64,000 nucleotides of DNA, taken from the NCBI RefSeq assembly GCF_001411555.2, contig NC_049907.1, positions 34,555,866 to 34,619,865 of the forward strand. The letters run 5' to 3'. The stretch is from Juglans regia. Its lineage: Eukaryota > Streptophyta > Magnoliopsida > Fagales > Juglandaceae. This document shows, piece by piece, positions 20,745 to 32,086 of this stretch (position 1 is its first letter; the number at the start of each line of letters is the position of its first letter). The translations under genes were made by a program, and so were the position numbers. The notes under the pieces were generated by a model. It had not been told where the DNA came from, did not search any database, and saw only the letters and a program-made list of their open reading frames with translations.

Positions 20745-21660
20745 ACTAATTACTCACAGAACTTCGAATTGAAGTTTTTGTCACGGACCCAACGTGAAAT
20801 CCCTCATTCGATACTTTCTTTAGAGAGCAAGAGACTGCGAGAGAAGGTCTCGTGGAGGGTTGCTCGGCGCGATGCGTGGAGGCTAGGTGACACAGAATGC
20901 TGAGGTCGTATTGCGATGCCATGGGCTTCAAATGGCGGATTGTCGCGCCTTATAAACCCTTGTCCTCCATTCTTCTACTTCCCATCAAAACCCTGTCGAG
21001 AGTTCTTCGATTTCTTTTACCTAGGTTCGAATGTCTCTCTTTGTTTTGTTTTCCTCTATTTTATTTCCGCCGATCATCTCCGCTGTGAAATTTGGGTTTT
21101 CTCTTCTAATTGCGTTGGCCGTTGGTTGAAAGTGAAAAACTTTCTTTACCGTCAAAGATTCAGATTTTCCTTCATCACTTACCATTGTTGATGGTTTTCT
21201 TATGATATCGTTTATGTATGGAGAAAATTGATTTCAGATGGTAACGATAAAGGTTTTTTGTGTTTCTTGTTTTCCTTCAATTGTTTCTTGTTTTTCGCCG
21301 ATGAAGAAAAGTGCTTTCAGAAGGTATCGGTAATTATTTTTTGCTTCTTGCTTATCCGTCCTAATGCTATGGAGAAAGCGACGGTTTCATAGTTGTTTAG
21401 ATTTATATTATGATGTTGGGTTGCATCTTTTGATGGTTCGTTTCAAAATATTTCATTTTTGAAAGCATGTGATCTTCTTCTTGTTAGTTTTTTCTTGACC
21501 GTGGTGTTGGAATCTTATATAGTAGATGTACCGGATGGAAACACCGAGGAAGAGACGCGTTTATTTGTGGAAAGCTTCGTGAAGTTGAATCTGCAGAAGT
21601 TGGCATCCATCGCCGAAGCGATGGCCCATGACGACGATAAGTCTAAGGCCTTTTAACCTT
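20745..21660 (+). other. Possible gene fragment, unidentified
   Basis: The base composition becomes less AT-rich and codon-like over this stretch. The most protein-like piece is about 21520-21653, reading [33 protein letters not shown] and then a stop. It is preceded by a possible splice acceptor (TATATAG at about 21519). A TATAAA is present at 20950. I could not join these into a full gene and do not recognise the product. It may be the end of a decayed gene or a captured fragment. Confidence 0.25.
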
Positions 21661-23132
21661 TAAGAAAAATAACATGGATTTCATGAAACCCAAAAACACA
21701 CCAAAAAAAAAAGTGGGCATTCGAGTGGGATTGGCATGAAGATGTATCTATGTGCAGTGTGGTGCGCATGGAGACTCGGTAAGGAAATGAAAATGAAAAA
21801 TCACGAAGAAGACAAAGGCATATGAAACAGTTGCTTGCACTATCACAGGAAGAGAATCAAAAGAGACCTTATCTTCAAGCGTAAGTGGTTTTGAAGCTTT
21901 TCCAATCTGCAGCCTGAGAATGTGTCTATGAGATTGCAAAGTTATCTTTTTCTGGGAATTTCTAGGGGGAACTATACTCTGTTTTATCTAGGGAAAAAAA
22001 ATCGCTTGGTCACTTCTCTGTTTTGACTGGGGCATAGCATTCACCGTTTCACATAACCCCTCTAGACTCACCGCTTGGTCACTTCTCTTTTCACTTGGTG
22101 CAAGTCTCTCTCACCCCTTTATTTCCATATTTTATGTTATGAATGCCAAGTCAGCAATTGAAAACTTGACTTTTATATAGGTAAATAGATTTGTTTGTAA
22201 TTGGGAACTGGGTCCCCTTTTATAGTCATAGCTACTAAATAATATACTATTCCATTTCTTGGAATTTATTTCGCCATTTCAATATCACTCTTTCCAACAG
22301 TTTAGAAATTAAATAATCCCAAACTCAAGCCAACATAAAATAAAGGCAAGGAGCATTTGAAGATGACTACCCGAACAGCCCCAACAAAAAGAAATGAATG
22401 TCATACTGAAACACACTAATGGTTAGGAAGAACTATACTCACAATGTGCTGGCAACAAGAATGAACAAAGGATGCCCAAAAGCGATGGGTTCATGCAATT
22501 GAAATCTCAAACTTCAATATTCGGTACCATGAACAACATAATATCATCTCCACAAAATGTAATAAACAACGAGGATGAACCAAAAACCACAAACTCGATT
22601 CCTCCCAGATTCCTTTTCGTGCTTTAGTCTCCAAAATATTGTCTCTACACCTCTCATCAATAAACCAATGCGTCATCTCACCTATGACTCTCAAATCCAA
22701 CCTGACAATCTCACACCACCACACTGTAGAAATGAGCCAAAAAGACATAACCAAGAGGCAAACTAGGTCTCCAAAGGATTAAATAAGATGACACTCACTT
22801 AACGAAGAAGAAGAGAAAAGACTACCTAAAAACTCAAGCCGAGACACGTGCACTAATTGAAAAAGAAAACACAAAAGAACCCACCTAAAAGCCTACCTGA
22901 ATACACTACACAGATAAATATGTGATTTACTACATCAAACAAAAGTATATCTCTTAAAAGCCCACTCCAGAATATACTACTTAGACATACATGTAATGAT
23001 GTCATCGAATAAAAGTGATTGCCCACATTTGGATAGTCAAGGACAAACATATAATTATTGATATCAAACAAAAATTACTGCTCACAATTCGATAGGCGCT
23101 TTTATTGTAAAAGAGATACACATATATAGTAT
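21661..23132. other. Intergenic DNA, nothing identified
   Basis: Mixed-composition sequence with no long ORF, recognisable domain or clear repeat structure on either strand. Confidence 0.4.
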
Positions 23133-24025
23133 AATGATACACTTTTTGTTTGGCGTTTGAAAGTTTATAAAGATGAATTTGTAATTGTGCTGCTCCTGCT
23201 TCTCTCTAAACACCCCTAAACTTCAGATCGGCCGAGGGGTGGGAGCTTAGGCTCCTTCCCCCCTCACTCCTTCCCTCCCTCTGTTTTCTTCTTGTGTAGT
23301 ATTTAAATTTTTTTTTTTTTTTTCAGGCCAAATAAAGGGAGAATCGCCGATCATGACCTTTCGGTACCCAATAGCCAACACGCGCCCTACCAGGAGGTTG
23401 CCCAGTCGCCGATCTACACATCCACCAAATGCGACCCCAACTGGAGTGGAGCGTAGCCCGCACAAGCGGGACGAAAACTCCTGAACATGTCGGCGCGTGT
23501 CCCTCACGCGCCACCAAGGAGCTCTTTGCTGTTGCAACACGCGGCTGCTCCCAAACCAACGACCCTAGATCTTCCAAGATCGACCGTTAGTTTTCCCTTC
23601 TGCAGCCTTTTTGTGCACTGTTTTTCCTTTTTATAGTGTTTTCTCAATGTAGTTTATTTATGTCCTGTCTTTATTTTCAAGAAAATAAAAAATCCAAAAA
23701 TGTTGTCCCTTCGGACTTAGGTCTGAAGGGTGTTGTCCCGCCCCGCTTAGGCGGTGATGTTAGGGTTTGGTTTCTCCATACTCCGTCTAGTCGGGTATGG
23801 AGTTTTGTTATTTGGTTACTGCAAACTCTATCGTCGACAGAGTTGTGCTATCTCTTAGACTTCAATCTTTAGAGATTAGCAGTCTGGACTAGACCATGTC
23901 AGTCACGAAAATGTAATGGGGAACTACTAACGTTTGTAATTGACTTGTTGTTTTAAGTCAACTTTGTATGTCCTCCTTCAGTGAATGGAATGGAATCCGT
24001 TGTTATAAAAAAAAAAATGATACAC
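23133..24025 (+). mobile_element. Retroposed copy with LINE-like 3' end, flanked by 10-bp target duplication
   Basis: The word AATGATACAC at 23133-23142 is repeated at 24016-24025 directly after a run of A. The body (23143-24015, about 870 bp) begins with C/T- and G/C-rich leader-like sequence (23200-23600). It ends with a non-coding tail like a LINE 3' UTR, including small hairpins ('cccttcgg...ctgaaggg' at about 23706-23732), then poly(A). No endonuclease or RT is present, so it is an internally deleted LINE or a SINE-like derivative mobilised in trans. Confidence 0.65.
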
Positions 24026-24343
24026 AATTTTCATATTAAACGGAATTTTGTACTGAACACGTGGTAATACGAGCAACCCGACTGACCCAAACCGCCCGAC
24101 CCGGCATATGACCGGTTACTAATGATTGGTTCACCAATCCGATAAAAACAACGGGTTCGAGTTTTGGTGTTAAACCGACCAATAAAAACAACTTGTCAGT
24201 TCTCTCAAACCCTAGCCTCCAAGACTCCAAGTACCCTGCAGGCGGTGATGTCATTCTATAGCTTGAAAATATTCAATCCGTTTAAAACTCGTGAGGGTAG
24301 AGAAATAGGGGATAGACTCTGTAAGGGGAGTTCACATCATTGG

Positions 24344-24371
24344 AGGGAGAGAGAGAGAGAGAGAGAGAGAG
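24344..24371. repeat. (GA)n microsatellite
   Basis: About 14 GA units in a row. It lies just upstream of the ORF at 24400, where GA/CT runs are common in plant 5' UTRs. Confidence 0.9.
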
Positions 24372-24399
24372 ACCTAGAGAAGATTAGTCCTAAAATTGG

Positions 24400-24669
24400 A
24401 TGGAAGATTGCCGCACCCGATTTGATAGATCTAATTCTTGGAGTGAAGATAAACCTCTGGGATCAATGGCATTCTCTGCTTCAGACAAGTTGCAGTTATT
24501 GAGAGCTATTTTTCCCAAAGAAGAAAATCCAACAACTGAAGCTCGTACCAAATTCAGCTCGAGTCGCTGGCACATAATCATTAACAGATGTAGAGAGATA
24601 CAAAGAATCGCCGACAAGGACGTTGGCACAAAATCGGTTCTTCTTCGGCAGAGAAAAAATAAAACCAGG
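24400..24669 (+). CDS. Hypothetical first exon, about 89 aa
   Basis: An ATG-started frame (MEDCRTRFDRSNSW...) follows a leader with a (GA)n run and ends at a strong donor, CCAG|GTAAGA near 24668. The composition is protein-like (mixed charge, few repeats), and the same span is also open in another frame. I do not recognise a domain and could not find a matching second exon downstream; after 24830 the sequence turns repetitive. It is either the first exon of a decayed gene or a chance ORF. Confidence 0.25.
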
Positions 24670-24716
24670 TAAGAGAATCATATGGAAAAACCAGCTCATT
24701 GATTTTACTTGTTTAC

Positions 24717-24830
24717 TAGGTTTCTGGGTTTTCATTTGTTATAGATCTCGTTGTTGGAGGATTTGTTGGGGGCTTTCTGGGTTTCATTTGTTGGGGGCTT
24801 TCTGAGTTTTCATTTGTTGGGGTATTTGTT
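24717..24830. repeat. Short tandem repeat, about 28-bp unit
   Basis: About three copies of a unit around 'tttgttgggggctttctg' with drift, probably from slippage in non-coding DNA. Confidence 0.6.
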
Positions 24831-25109
24831 GTCTTCGATACATTTTTTACTATCTATAAATCTCGTGTTTGGGAATTTTCATATGTAGAAAATGGGTACA
24901 AACAAGATCCTCTACCGATGAAGAAGAAAGAGCGGTATTTTTTTTTTTTTTTAAAGATGAGGTCTGGTCATACTGGTTCAACCCGATTTTGTTTGGATGG
25001 ATGGGTCGGTTCAGATCAGGTTGTGGCCTTAAACAGTGGTATTCGGGTCGGGTCGAGCACAAACCAACCCGATATTTTCAGCTCGGGGTTTAGGCCTATT
25101 AACTTGTAG

Positions 25110-26990
25110 TAATGATTACATTGATAAATTAAATATTTAAATACTCAATTTTTTTGAATCATCTCATCTTTGACAAGAGTAAACATTGCAATTTTGATCA
25201 TTTGAAAATTGAATGTTTCAAAATGAAAAATAAATTATAACTGATCATTGAAAAGAAGAAAGATTAGTGAATTAATATTTGGTAGAAATAATTTGTCCAC
25301 AGATAAATTATAAAAAATTAATTTATAAGCTAGTTTAATTTGATATAATATGTTAAATTATAAAAATTTTATTATAAAATAAATATGACGTAAGTCTTAG
25401 ACCGTTTTAAAGTGATTGGCAATCTCTATAGTCCAAAAACAAGGCTCTAAGCAAGCAAATTTCATTAGAAAATAAAAAGATGATACATGAGGAGGGGGTG
25501 GGGTTCTCCAACAAGCACCCCAATACAATAACCACAATGCAAAAGTGATGAGAAAAAGAAAATTAAAATGGGTTTTGAAACTAATTTCTTTGTCCCCACC
25601 CATGCCCTACAAAAAGGGCGCTATCTTAAAAGATGGTTTTTAAGTAAGCCACCACTGGAAGCAATGTAAGCTATGAGTGCACTGCAGTTTGTTGTCTTGA
25701 GATCTTTTTTAGATAGATCTTTAGTCCCTTTTTCAAGATTATTAGTTAGGAAAAGTGATAACATAGTTGTCCCTTTTTCAAGACCGGCATCGGATGGACT
25801 GATTTGCGGCTCGCGCCTCTGTGGTGGCGAGTGGAGGCCACGCGCCGATGGTTGGGAGGTGAGGTGGGGCAAATATGAAAGATTTCGAGGTGGGGAATCT
25901 ACTGGTGTAGCGTGTGTGATTGGTTGACTCTTCGGGGCGCGGCGGCGCGTGAGTGCCATGCACTAAAGCAAGCCGCACGTGCAGCTCACAGGCAGACATT
26001 TTCGTTGTGGTTTCACGTCGTTCCAGTAGATCGGCGGTTGTAGTGTTTGTGTGGTGGGGCGCGTGTCAATAGGTGGTCGCCGGAGAGCGATAGATCTGAC
26101 TAAAACCAAATCGGTGGTGGGGAGGAGGAAAATAAAACACTACCATAAAAGCATATACACAAAACGGTTTCGACAAGGGAAATGAGAGGAGGGTGAGAGA
26201 CACAACTCCACCCTCCTCTCCGACGAGAACACTCAGATGGATTGAGTTTTCTAGATAGGAGGGAGACTTTCTCTTTCTAAAAGCCAAACGGCCAGTTCCC
26301 TTTATTGAGAGGTAATACTGTGGGCCTTGCCTTTGACGCACTCGTTAAAATTTGAAGGGTAATATTCTTACGCTTCCTTTATTATTTAATTGTTTTTTTT
26401 TTAATTTTGATTAATAAATTCAATCAACTAACATTATCATGTAATTTAATTAAAAATAAATTCAATTTTATGAAATTGACTTTTTTTGCATTTTAAATCA
26501 ATTTTTATAAAATTAAATTTATTTTGAATTAATTTACATGATCATGTCGGTTGATTGAATTTATTTTCTTTTAAATTATGCAAGAATGTCATATTCTGAA
26601 AATTTTAATCCATATTCAAATAGGAAAAGAAAAAAAGATAATGAGATTGTAAAATAGTAGTAAAGGAGGTGTAAGGGTATCATTACCCAAATTTGAAAGC
26701 ATGAGTAGGGCAAGAATCAAATGGGTAGTCGAGCTGCAGAAACTACTCCAGATGAGTCGCAATCATGACTTCTCTTTAGAAAACGGAGAACATGAAAAAA
26801 AGAAGTAATACTACACGATTGTGTGGATTTCGTATTTACTCACTTTTTTCAAAGGGATTGTATAGCGCTTGTTCAGTTCATGATTGCAAATATCATTTCT
26901 AAAAGCTAAATCGTCCAAAATTCAAAATCATGTGTCTTTTCACCTTTGGCTCTAACAACATTTTAGGCAACATTTATTGACAAAGCTTTT
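25110..26990. other. Intergenic DNA with a GC-richer island
   Basis: 25110-25600 and 26350-26990 are AT-rich and featureless. 25740-26340 is GC-richer, with CG-rich words on both strands. It looks like the leader of a retroelement or an old promoter, but no domain is seen in the small ORFs on either strand. Confidence 0.35.
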
Positions 26991-27947
26991 AGGCTGTGTT
27001 TAGATACTGATGTGATATCAAGATGATTTGAATTAATTTATGAATAGTAATATTTTGTAAGTCTAATTGAGATGTATTTGAATCATTGAATGTACGAACT
27101 AGGTTGAGATATATTACCTCGTTTGTTTTTTGAATTCTAAAACAATAATAATATTCGAATAATATTTTATTCAACTTTCATCTCAACTCATCTAGGAGTG
27201 CTACCCGCCCCCAACGGGGTGGGGTAGCCCCGTCCCCGCATGGGCGGGGGGGTCAATGTTGTAATCCGCCCCCCGCCCCCGGAGTGCGGGGCCGGGGGAC
27301 CCCGTCCCGGCTGACGGGATGCGGGTGGAGGGGGTCCTCCGTCGGCCCCCCCCCGCACCCCTACTGGGCCAAAGGGCCCAGAAGCGGTTTCTGTGCCATT
27401 TTTGGCCCAGAAATTGCTGCAATGGGCCTAAAATTGCCTATAAACAGCTTCTGGGTCATTTTGGGCCCATAAAAATAGAAATTTTTGTTTTTTAAAAAAA
27501 AAAAAAAGTTTCATGAATCATGAATGAAAATAATATATACATACACAATTTTATATAATTAAGACTAATGAAGTACTACTATAGACTACAAGTCTACTAC
27601 CTAATAAACTAATAAATAATAATAATAACTAAGCTATTACAAAAATAAAATGGAAAGTCTAAATAATTACAAAATTACAAAGAAAAAAATGTCCAAGGGA
27701 CATTATATCAACATTACAAAATTACAAATTAAATACATAATACATACATCTTATTCAAAATTCAAAATTCTAAGAAATTAATAATTTAAAAAAAGAAGCG
27801 AGTTGTTTGGGTCTTTGACTGTGACATTTGGGGCAGCCGGATAGGTAGTTTTTGACTCTTTTGAGGCTTGAGCACATATTCATATTGCAGTGGAGGTAGA
27901 CATCGTCTGAGTCGTCTCATGTGTTGCTACAACAATCAATACTAAAA

Positions 27948-30110
27948 TTAATACTGATGAAATTGAAATGAATATAAATAAATCAAAATAATAAAATAAA
28001 AACAATAATTACCAGATGGTCCAGATCCAGATTGATCACCACCTTCTTCGTCGGTCTCTTTAAAATCTAAAACATCCTGAACATAAATATCATTTCTCAT
28101 TGTCCAACTTTGTATGCATATCAATGCCTCCACAGTTGTAGGAGACAATGAACTACGGAAAGGATCTAATATGCGCCCTCCAGTACTAAAGGCAGACTCC
28201 GAGGCAACAGTGCTAATAGGGATGACCAATATACAACTGGCAATCTCAGAAAGAATGGAATCTTTCTTTGATGCTGCCTTCCACCATCCTAATATGTCAA
28301 AATCATCATCATCTTGAATAAGATTCGTTGACAAATTATTGTCTGACTCTGAAATCACCTCCCGTAGATTGATGGACTAGTGAGGGATTATGCACGAGGG
28401 TCTTAGTCCATGCCAATCTACGCTTCTTTGTTGCCCCAGTGTCTGGAGGAGGTGTTGGGATACATATAGGTATAGTAGATGCAGTACCACCCATAATTGC
28501 ATTAAACTCATCATAAAATCTATAAAGAGTATCTCGGGCCATCTCACCAATAAGATCAGTCCATGCCTGATCATACACAAGTCCCAAACCATATAACATG
28601 CATGAAATTTTTAGACGGGGATCAATAATAGTAGCCACATATAACAAAATATTGAGTCTAGTCAAATCTCCCCAATACTTGTCAAATTTGACCCTCATGG
28701 TCAATGTCATCCCCCTCATCCTTAGATTGGAACACCTACACATGTCGTCTAATTCTTCTTTCACCCTACATATTTGTTGAAAAAGTTCATAGCATGTAGG
28801 GTGCAAAGAAGCAGATAACTTCAACGTGACATCATAAAAAAGCCCAAGAAAATCAACAAATGTAGCAACTACCTCCCAATCATCATCATTAGGCAATCCT
28901 AAACCCCCGTGCTCATCAAAGTATTTGATATATTGAATGTCTTCATCACCCAATAATTAAAAGGCTTTTTTATATTTTTGGGCCGCCTCCAACATCAAGA
29001 ATGTTGAGTTCCATCTGGTAGGAATATCAGTACAAAGACCCTTCTTTGATGTTATGCCCACAGTTTTCGCAACAATCTTGAATTTCTCCAATCTAGAAGG
29101 AGAAGACCTCACAAATTTCACAGCCAGTCTAACTCGTACAACCGAGTTATCAACATCTTTTAACCCCTCAGTCACAATTAGATTCAAGATATGTGCAGAA
29201 CATCTAACATGCAAATATTCACCACCCAAGAATGTCTTATTTGCCTTTTTAAAATAAGTCTTCAGATATCCCAAGGCGACATCATTAGGCGAGGCATTGT
29301 CAACCAAAACTGTCAAAACTCGTGTCAACCCCCACTCCTTTATTGAGGCCTCTAAGGCCTTTCCAATTGTTTCACCCTTGTGATCAGTTATTTGACAAAA
29401 CTTAATAATTTTTTTTATGAAGAATCCAGTCAGAATCAATGAAATAGACAGTCAAAGATATATAATTAAAATTTTGGATAAAAGTCCAAGTATCGGTAGT
29501 GAGGCAAACTACCAAACCCGTCAATTGGCCCCTCAAAACAACTTTATCTTTCCAGTACATCTTTTTAATATCCTTGGCCACAGTATGGCGAGAAGGAAGC
29601 ATAAATCTAGGTTCCAATTCTTGGACAAATTTTTGGAATCCTCTCCCATCCACAAACTGAAAAGGTAGCTTGTCTATGATAACCATACGGGCTAACTTCC
29701 TTCTACACTCATCAGCATTATACTTTGTAAACCCATTCAATGTTGGACCCCCACTACTCCCATCCACCATTTTTTTCAGTCCAATTTCTAGTCTTGATTT
29801 ACTCTTCTCCAATAAGGATCTTAATATTGGACTCTTCTTGCATTGTTCCTCTAAATGGACCTTTAACTGGGATGTACCATGTTTCCTATAGTGACATCCA
29901 TATATTTTTCCACAATAATTACATTTAGCTTGGGGTTATTGGGATCACCACCCTCTAGTTTGGTAAAATGAGACCAAATTACGGAAACATGTTTCTTACT
30001 TTGTGTGGGCTTAGGGGGCGAGACAAGATGTATTCCCACTCCCAGGAGTTGGAGTAGGGTTTGGTTCTGGGGCAGGGGTGCTAGTAGGGGTGGAAGAGCT
30101 ATCAATGAAA
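27948..30110 (-). pseudogene. hAT transposase (BED zinc finger, RNase H-like core, hATC), few lesions
   Basis: Read on the minus strand: a BED-type finger start (about 30000-29870, VIWSHFTK then, after a frame change near 29930, a C-x2-C segment), the N-terminal/core region 29812-29402 (TTDTWTF), 29439-28957 (VDNASPNDVALGYL, RCSAHILNLIV, PTRWNSTFLML), 28953-28336 (DDWEVV, KYWGDLTRLNILLYVATIIDPRLK) and 28358-27948 (hATC: IPISTVASESAFSTGGRILDPFRSSLSP). The lesions are few: a frame change in the finger, one in an 8-T run at about 29409-29416, one in-frame TAA at 28957-28959, and one frame change near 28345. The homopolymer one could be an assembly error. The start codon is not certain. The enzyme would excise and insert elements with TAGG-type ends and 8-bp duplications. 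Confidence 0.9.
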
Positions 30111-30379
30111 TCCCTTTGAGAAGATATTTCTGATTTCACAACACAATAAAAAATAATAAAATCAATCAACATATGACATAATTCCAAACATGCACTTATC
30201 AATCACATTATTATTTCCATTAACATTGGTTTCTAAATAAACTTAATAGTTAATAGACTTATCTTTCTTCCCGTAAACAAGCCATATTCATATATAAGTT
30301 TATGGACCTTTAAATAGTAAAATAATTATAAAAAAACTGTAGGTGTATTATTAATGTGAATTTCAAATTTATCTTTTTT

Positions 30380-30640
30380 TTTTAAAAAAAACATAGGGGT
30401 TTCAATTCCCCTAAATTGAAAATTAAGGGGTTTCAATTGAAACCCCTAACTCAATTTAAGGTTTCAGATTGAACCCCTAAATCAAATTGGGGGTTCAATC
30501 CGAAACTCTAAAATTTTAGGGGTTTCAAATGAAATCCCTAAATTAAAAATTAAGGGGTTTCAATTGAAACCCCTAACTCAATTTAGGGTTTCGGATTGGA
30601 ACCCTAAATTGATTTAGGGTTAATTTAGGGTTCCAATCTA
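30380..30640. repeat. Tandem inverted-repeat array in the hAT leader
   Basis: The words GGGGTTTCAATTGAAACCCC (itself a palindrome) and AACCCTAAATT/AATTTAGGGTT recur about every 40-60 bp, some as near-exact copies (around 30425 and 30555). The telobox-like AACCCTAA word appears several times but is not a telomere array. Confidence 0.8.
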
Positions 30641-30930
30641 CAAACAAAAACAAACAAACACATGCACAAATTTCTCCACAGCACACAAATTCACAATTTT
30701 CCCATCCTCCATCTCCGATTCAACCCAACCTTCCTCCAATCTCCAATCCAAAACTAAAAAAAAAAAAAAGAATGGGTTTCAGATTTCTTACCTTTGAGTG
30801 GCGGCAAAATCCCAGTGAGAGACGGAGACGAAGAAGTGGCTACGGTGGTGCTGCTCGTGCAGTCGTGGACTCATGCGAGATGAAGTTACGAATGAGAGAG
30901 AGAGACTGGCACTGCGCGGTTTCACTAGAA

Positions 30931-31024
30931 GTGAAACGGCGCCGTTTCACTTTTAATTGAGGCTCTTACCAGTCCCTGAGTGAAACGGCACCGTTTTGTC
31001 CATGACAAAACAGCGCCGTTTCAC
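30931..31024. promoter_or_regulatory. GAAACGGCGCCGTTTC palindrome cluster
   Basis: 30931-30950 is a perfect 20-bp palindrome. A second hairpin follows with arms 30980-31000 and 31004-31024 (3-nt loop, two mismatches) built from the same word. The cluster lies upstream of the transposase gene inside the element and could be a transposase or host-factor binding site. Confidence 0.65.
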
Positions 31025-31027
31025 TTT

Positions 31028-31056
31028 ACTTTATATATATATATATATATATATAT
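31028..31056. repeat. (TA)n microsatellite
   Basis: A run of about 14 TA units inside the hAT leader. A shorter TA run is at 31674-31692, outside the element. Confidence 0.9.
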
Positions 31057-31302
31057 GTAATTTTAATTTTATATATATATTAAGCGGGGCAGGGGAAAAG
31101 CGGAGCGGGGCTTCGCCCCCTCCGTCCCCCGCCTCCGCAGCTTCCCTGGGGTGCCGGCGGGGGCCCCCACACCCCGCTTAAGCGGGCTGAAACCCCTGCC
31201 CCGCAGGGGCGGGGGCGGGGTGAACGGAGCGGGTCAGTGGGGTGTGGGGCCCCACTGCCCCCCCTAAACTCATCTCATCTCAACTTACTGTCCAAACGAC
31301 AC

Positions 31303-32086
31303 CTAAAGGTTAAGAGTTTTAAGATAGAGTATTAACTATTAATTATTGATAATACACAAATTATTAACGTTATAATTTATTTTACTTAATTAAAACACTT
31401 AATTAGTTAATTATATACTTAGACAATTTAGATTAAATCATACCTAATTATTTTTTTTATATATATATAAATTGTTTTTGTCAAAAACTTCAAAAAAAAA
31501 TGACCCAAACTGAAATGCTCTGATAAGACTGACCAGACCGAACCAAAACGATCTGATCCAGTCCACAGTCCTTATTGGTCTAGTCTTAAATCCTCCACTA
31601 AAACCGACCAAACTGGACCCGTTACACTCCTAACTATTTGGTACTATATTTCAAATACGTATATCTTATATAATATATATATATATATATATGTATAAAT
31701 AATTATGAGTTATTCAATTATGATGTTAGAGATGATCACGAGGATCAATGAATGTTTGATATGTACGTATATCTGGCCTCATTTGTTTTCACAGATGAGA
31801 TGAGATGAGTTAAGATAAAAGTTGAAAATTGAATAAAATATTGTTAGAATATATATTTTTAATATTATTTTTGTTTTGGGATTTAAAAAAGTTGAATTGT
31901 TTATTTTATTTTGTGTGGGAATTTGAAAAAGAGCAGTACTATATACAATCCTTTAAGAGGACTGTGTATGAAATGACCAAATTGTCCCCATTTTTAGGCT
32001 TGAATTGACTACATTACCCCTATTTCTTCTACAACCTAAAGTCAAAATATTTGAAATTGCATATTTTTGTTTTCTCTGCTGCGCTC
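31303..32086. other. Intergenic repeats: hAT-MITE-like end and Tourist-like fragment
   Basis: 31500-31632 contains repeated 'gaccgaacc/aaccgacc' words and ends GTTACACTCCTA, like the right end of an hAT-type MITE (compare 45446); its left end was not found. 31778-31935 is a left-end fragment of the GGCCTCATTTGTTT Tourist-like family, without a matching right end. Confidence 0.5.

Larger units (their letters stand above)
27193..31266 (-). mobile_element. Complete hAT transposon with GC-rich ends
   Basis: The element (4,074 bp) begins TAGGAGTGC and ends GGCCCCACTGCCCCCCCTA. It is flanked by the 8-bp duplication AACTCATC (27185-27192 and 31267-31274), which is diagnostic for hAT. The outer 190-290 bp on each side are very GC-rich with local palindromes, in sharp contrast to the AT-rich interior. 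It carries a broken RICESLEEPER-type transposase on the minus strand (27948-30110). The leader (30380-31060) is packed with inverted repeats. With frameshifts in its only gene it cannot move by itself now, but the perfect duplication shows a fairly recent insertion. Confidence 0.9.
26995..31302. mobile_element. Tourist-like MITE split by the hAT element
   Basis: The left part (26995-27192) starts GGCTGTGTTTAGATACTGATG. The right part (after the hAT, 31267-31302) ends CTGTCCAAACGACACC. These are imperfect inverted termini of the same type as the MITEs at 53448 and 57010. The interior has the TCATCTCAACTCATCT repeats of this family. The adjacent TTA on the left and TAA on the right would be a degenerate target duplication. 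Without the hAT the MITE would be about 235 bp. Confidence 0.6.

Noticed and set aside
23247..23577. Overlapping minus-strand ORFs in the GC-rich leader of the 23-kb retroposon
   Set aside because: Two frames are open at once because of GC-rich composition; neither has a recognisable domain, and the unit is a retroposed non-coding copy.
27200..27422. Pro/Gly/Arg-rich ORFs at the left end of the hAT
   Set aside because: They are produced by the GC-rich palindromic terminus; low complexity and no start context.
30405..30640. Telomere-like AACCCTAA words
   Set aside because: Copies are few, irregular and embedded in a different 40-60-bp repeat; this is not an interstitial telomere array.
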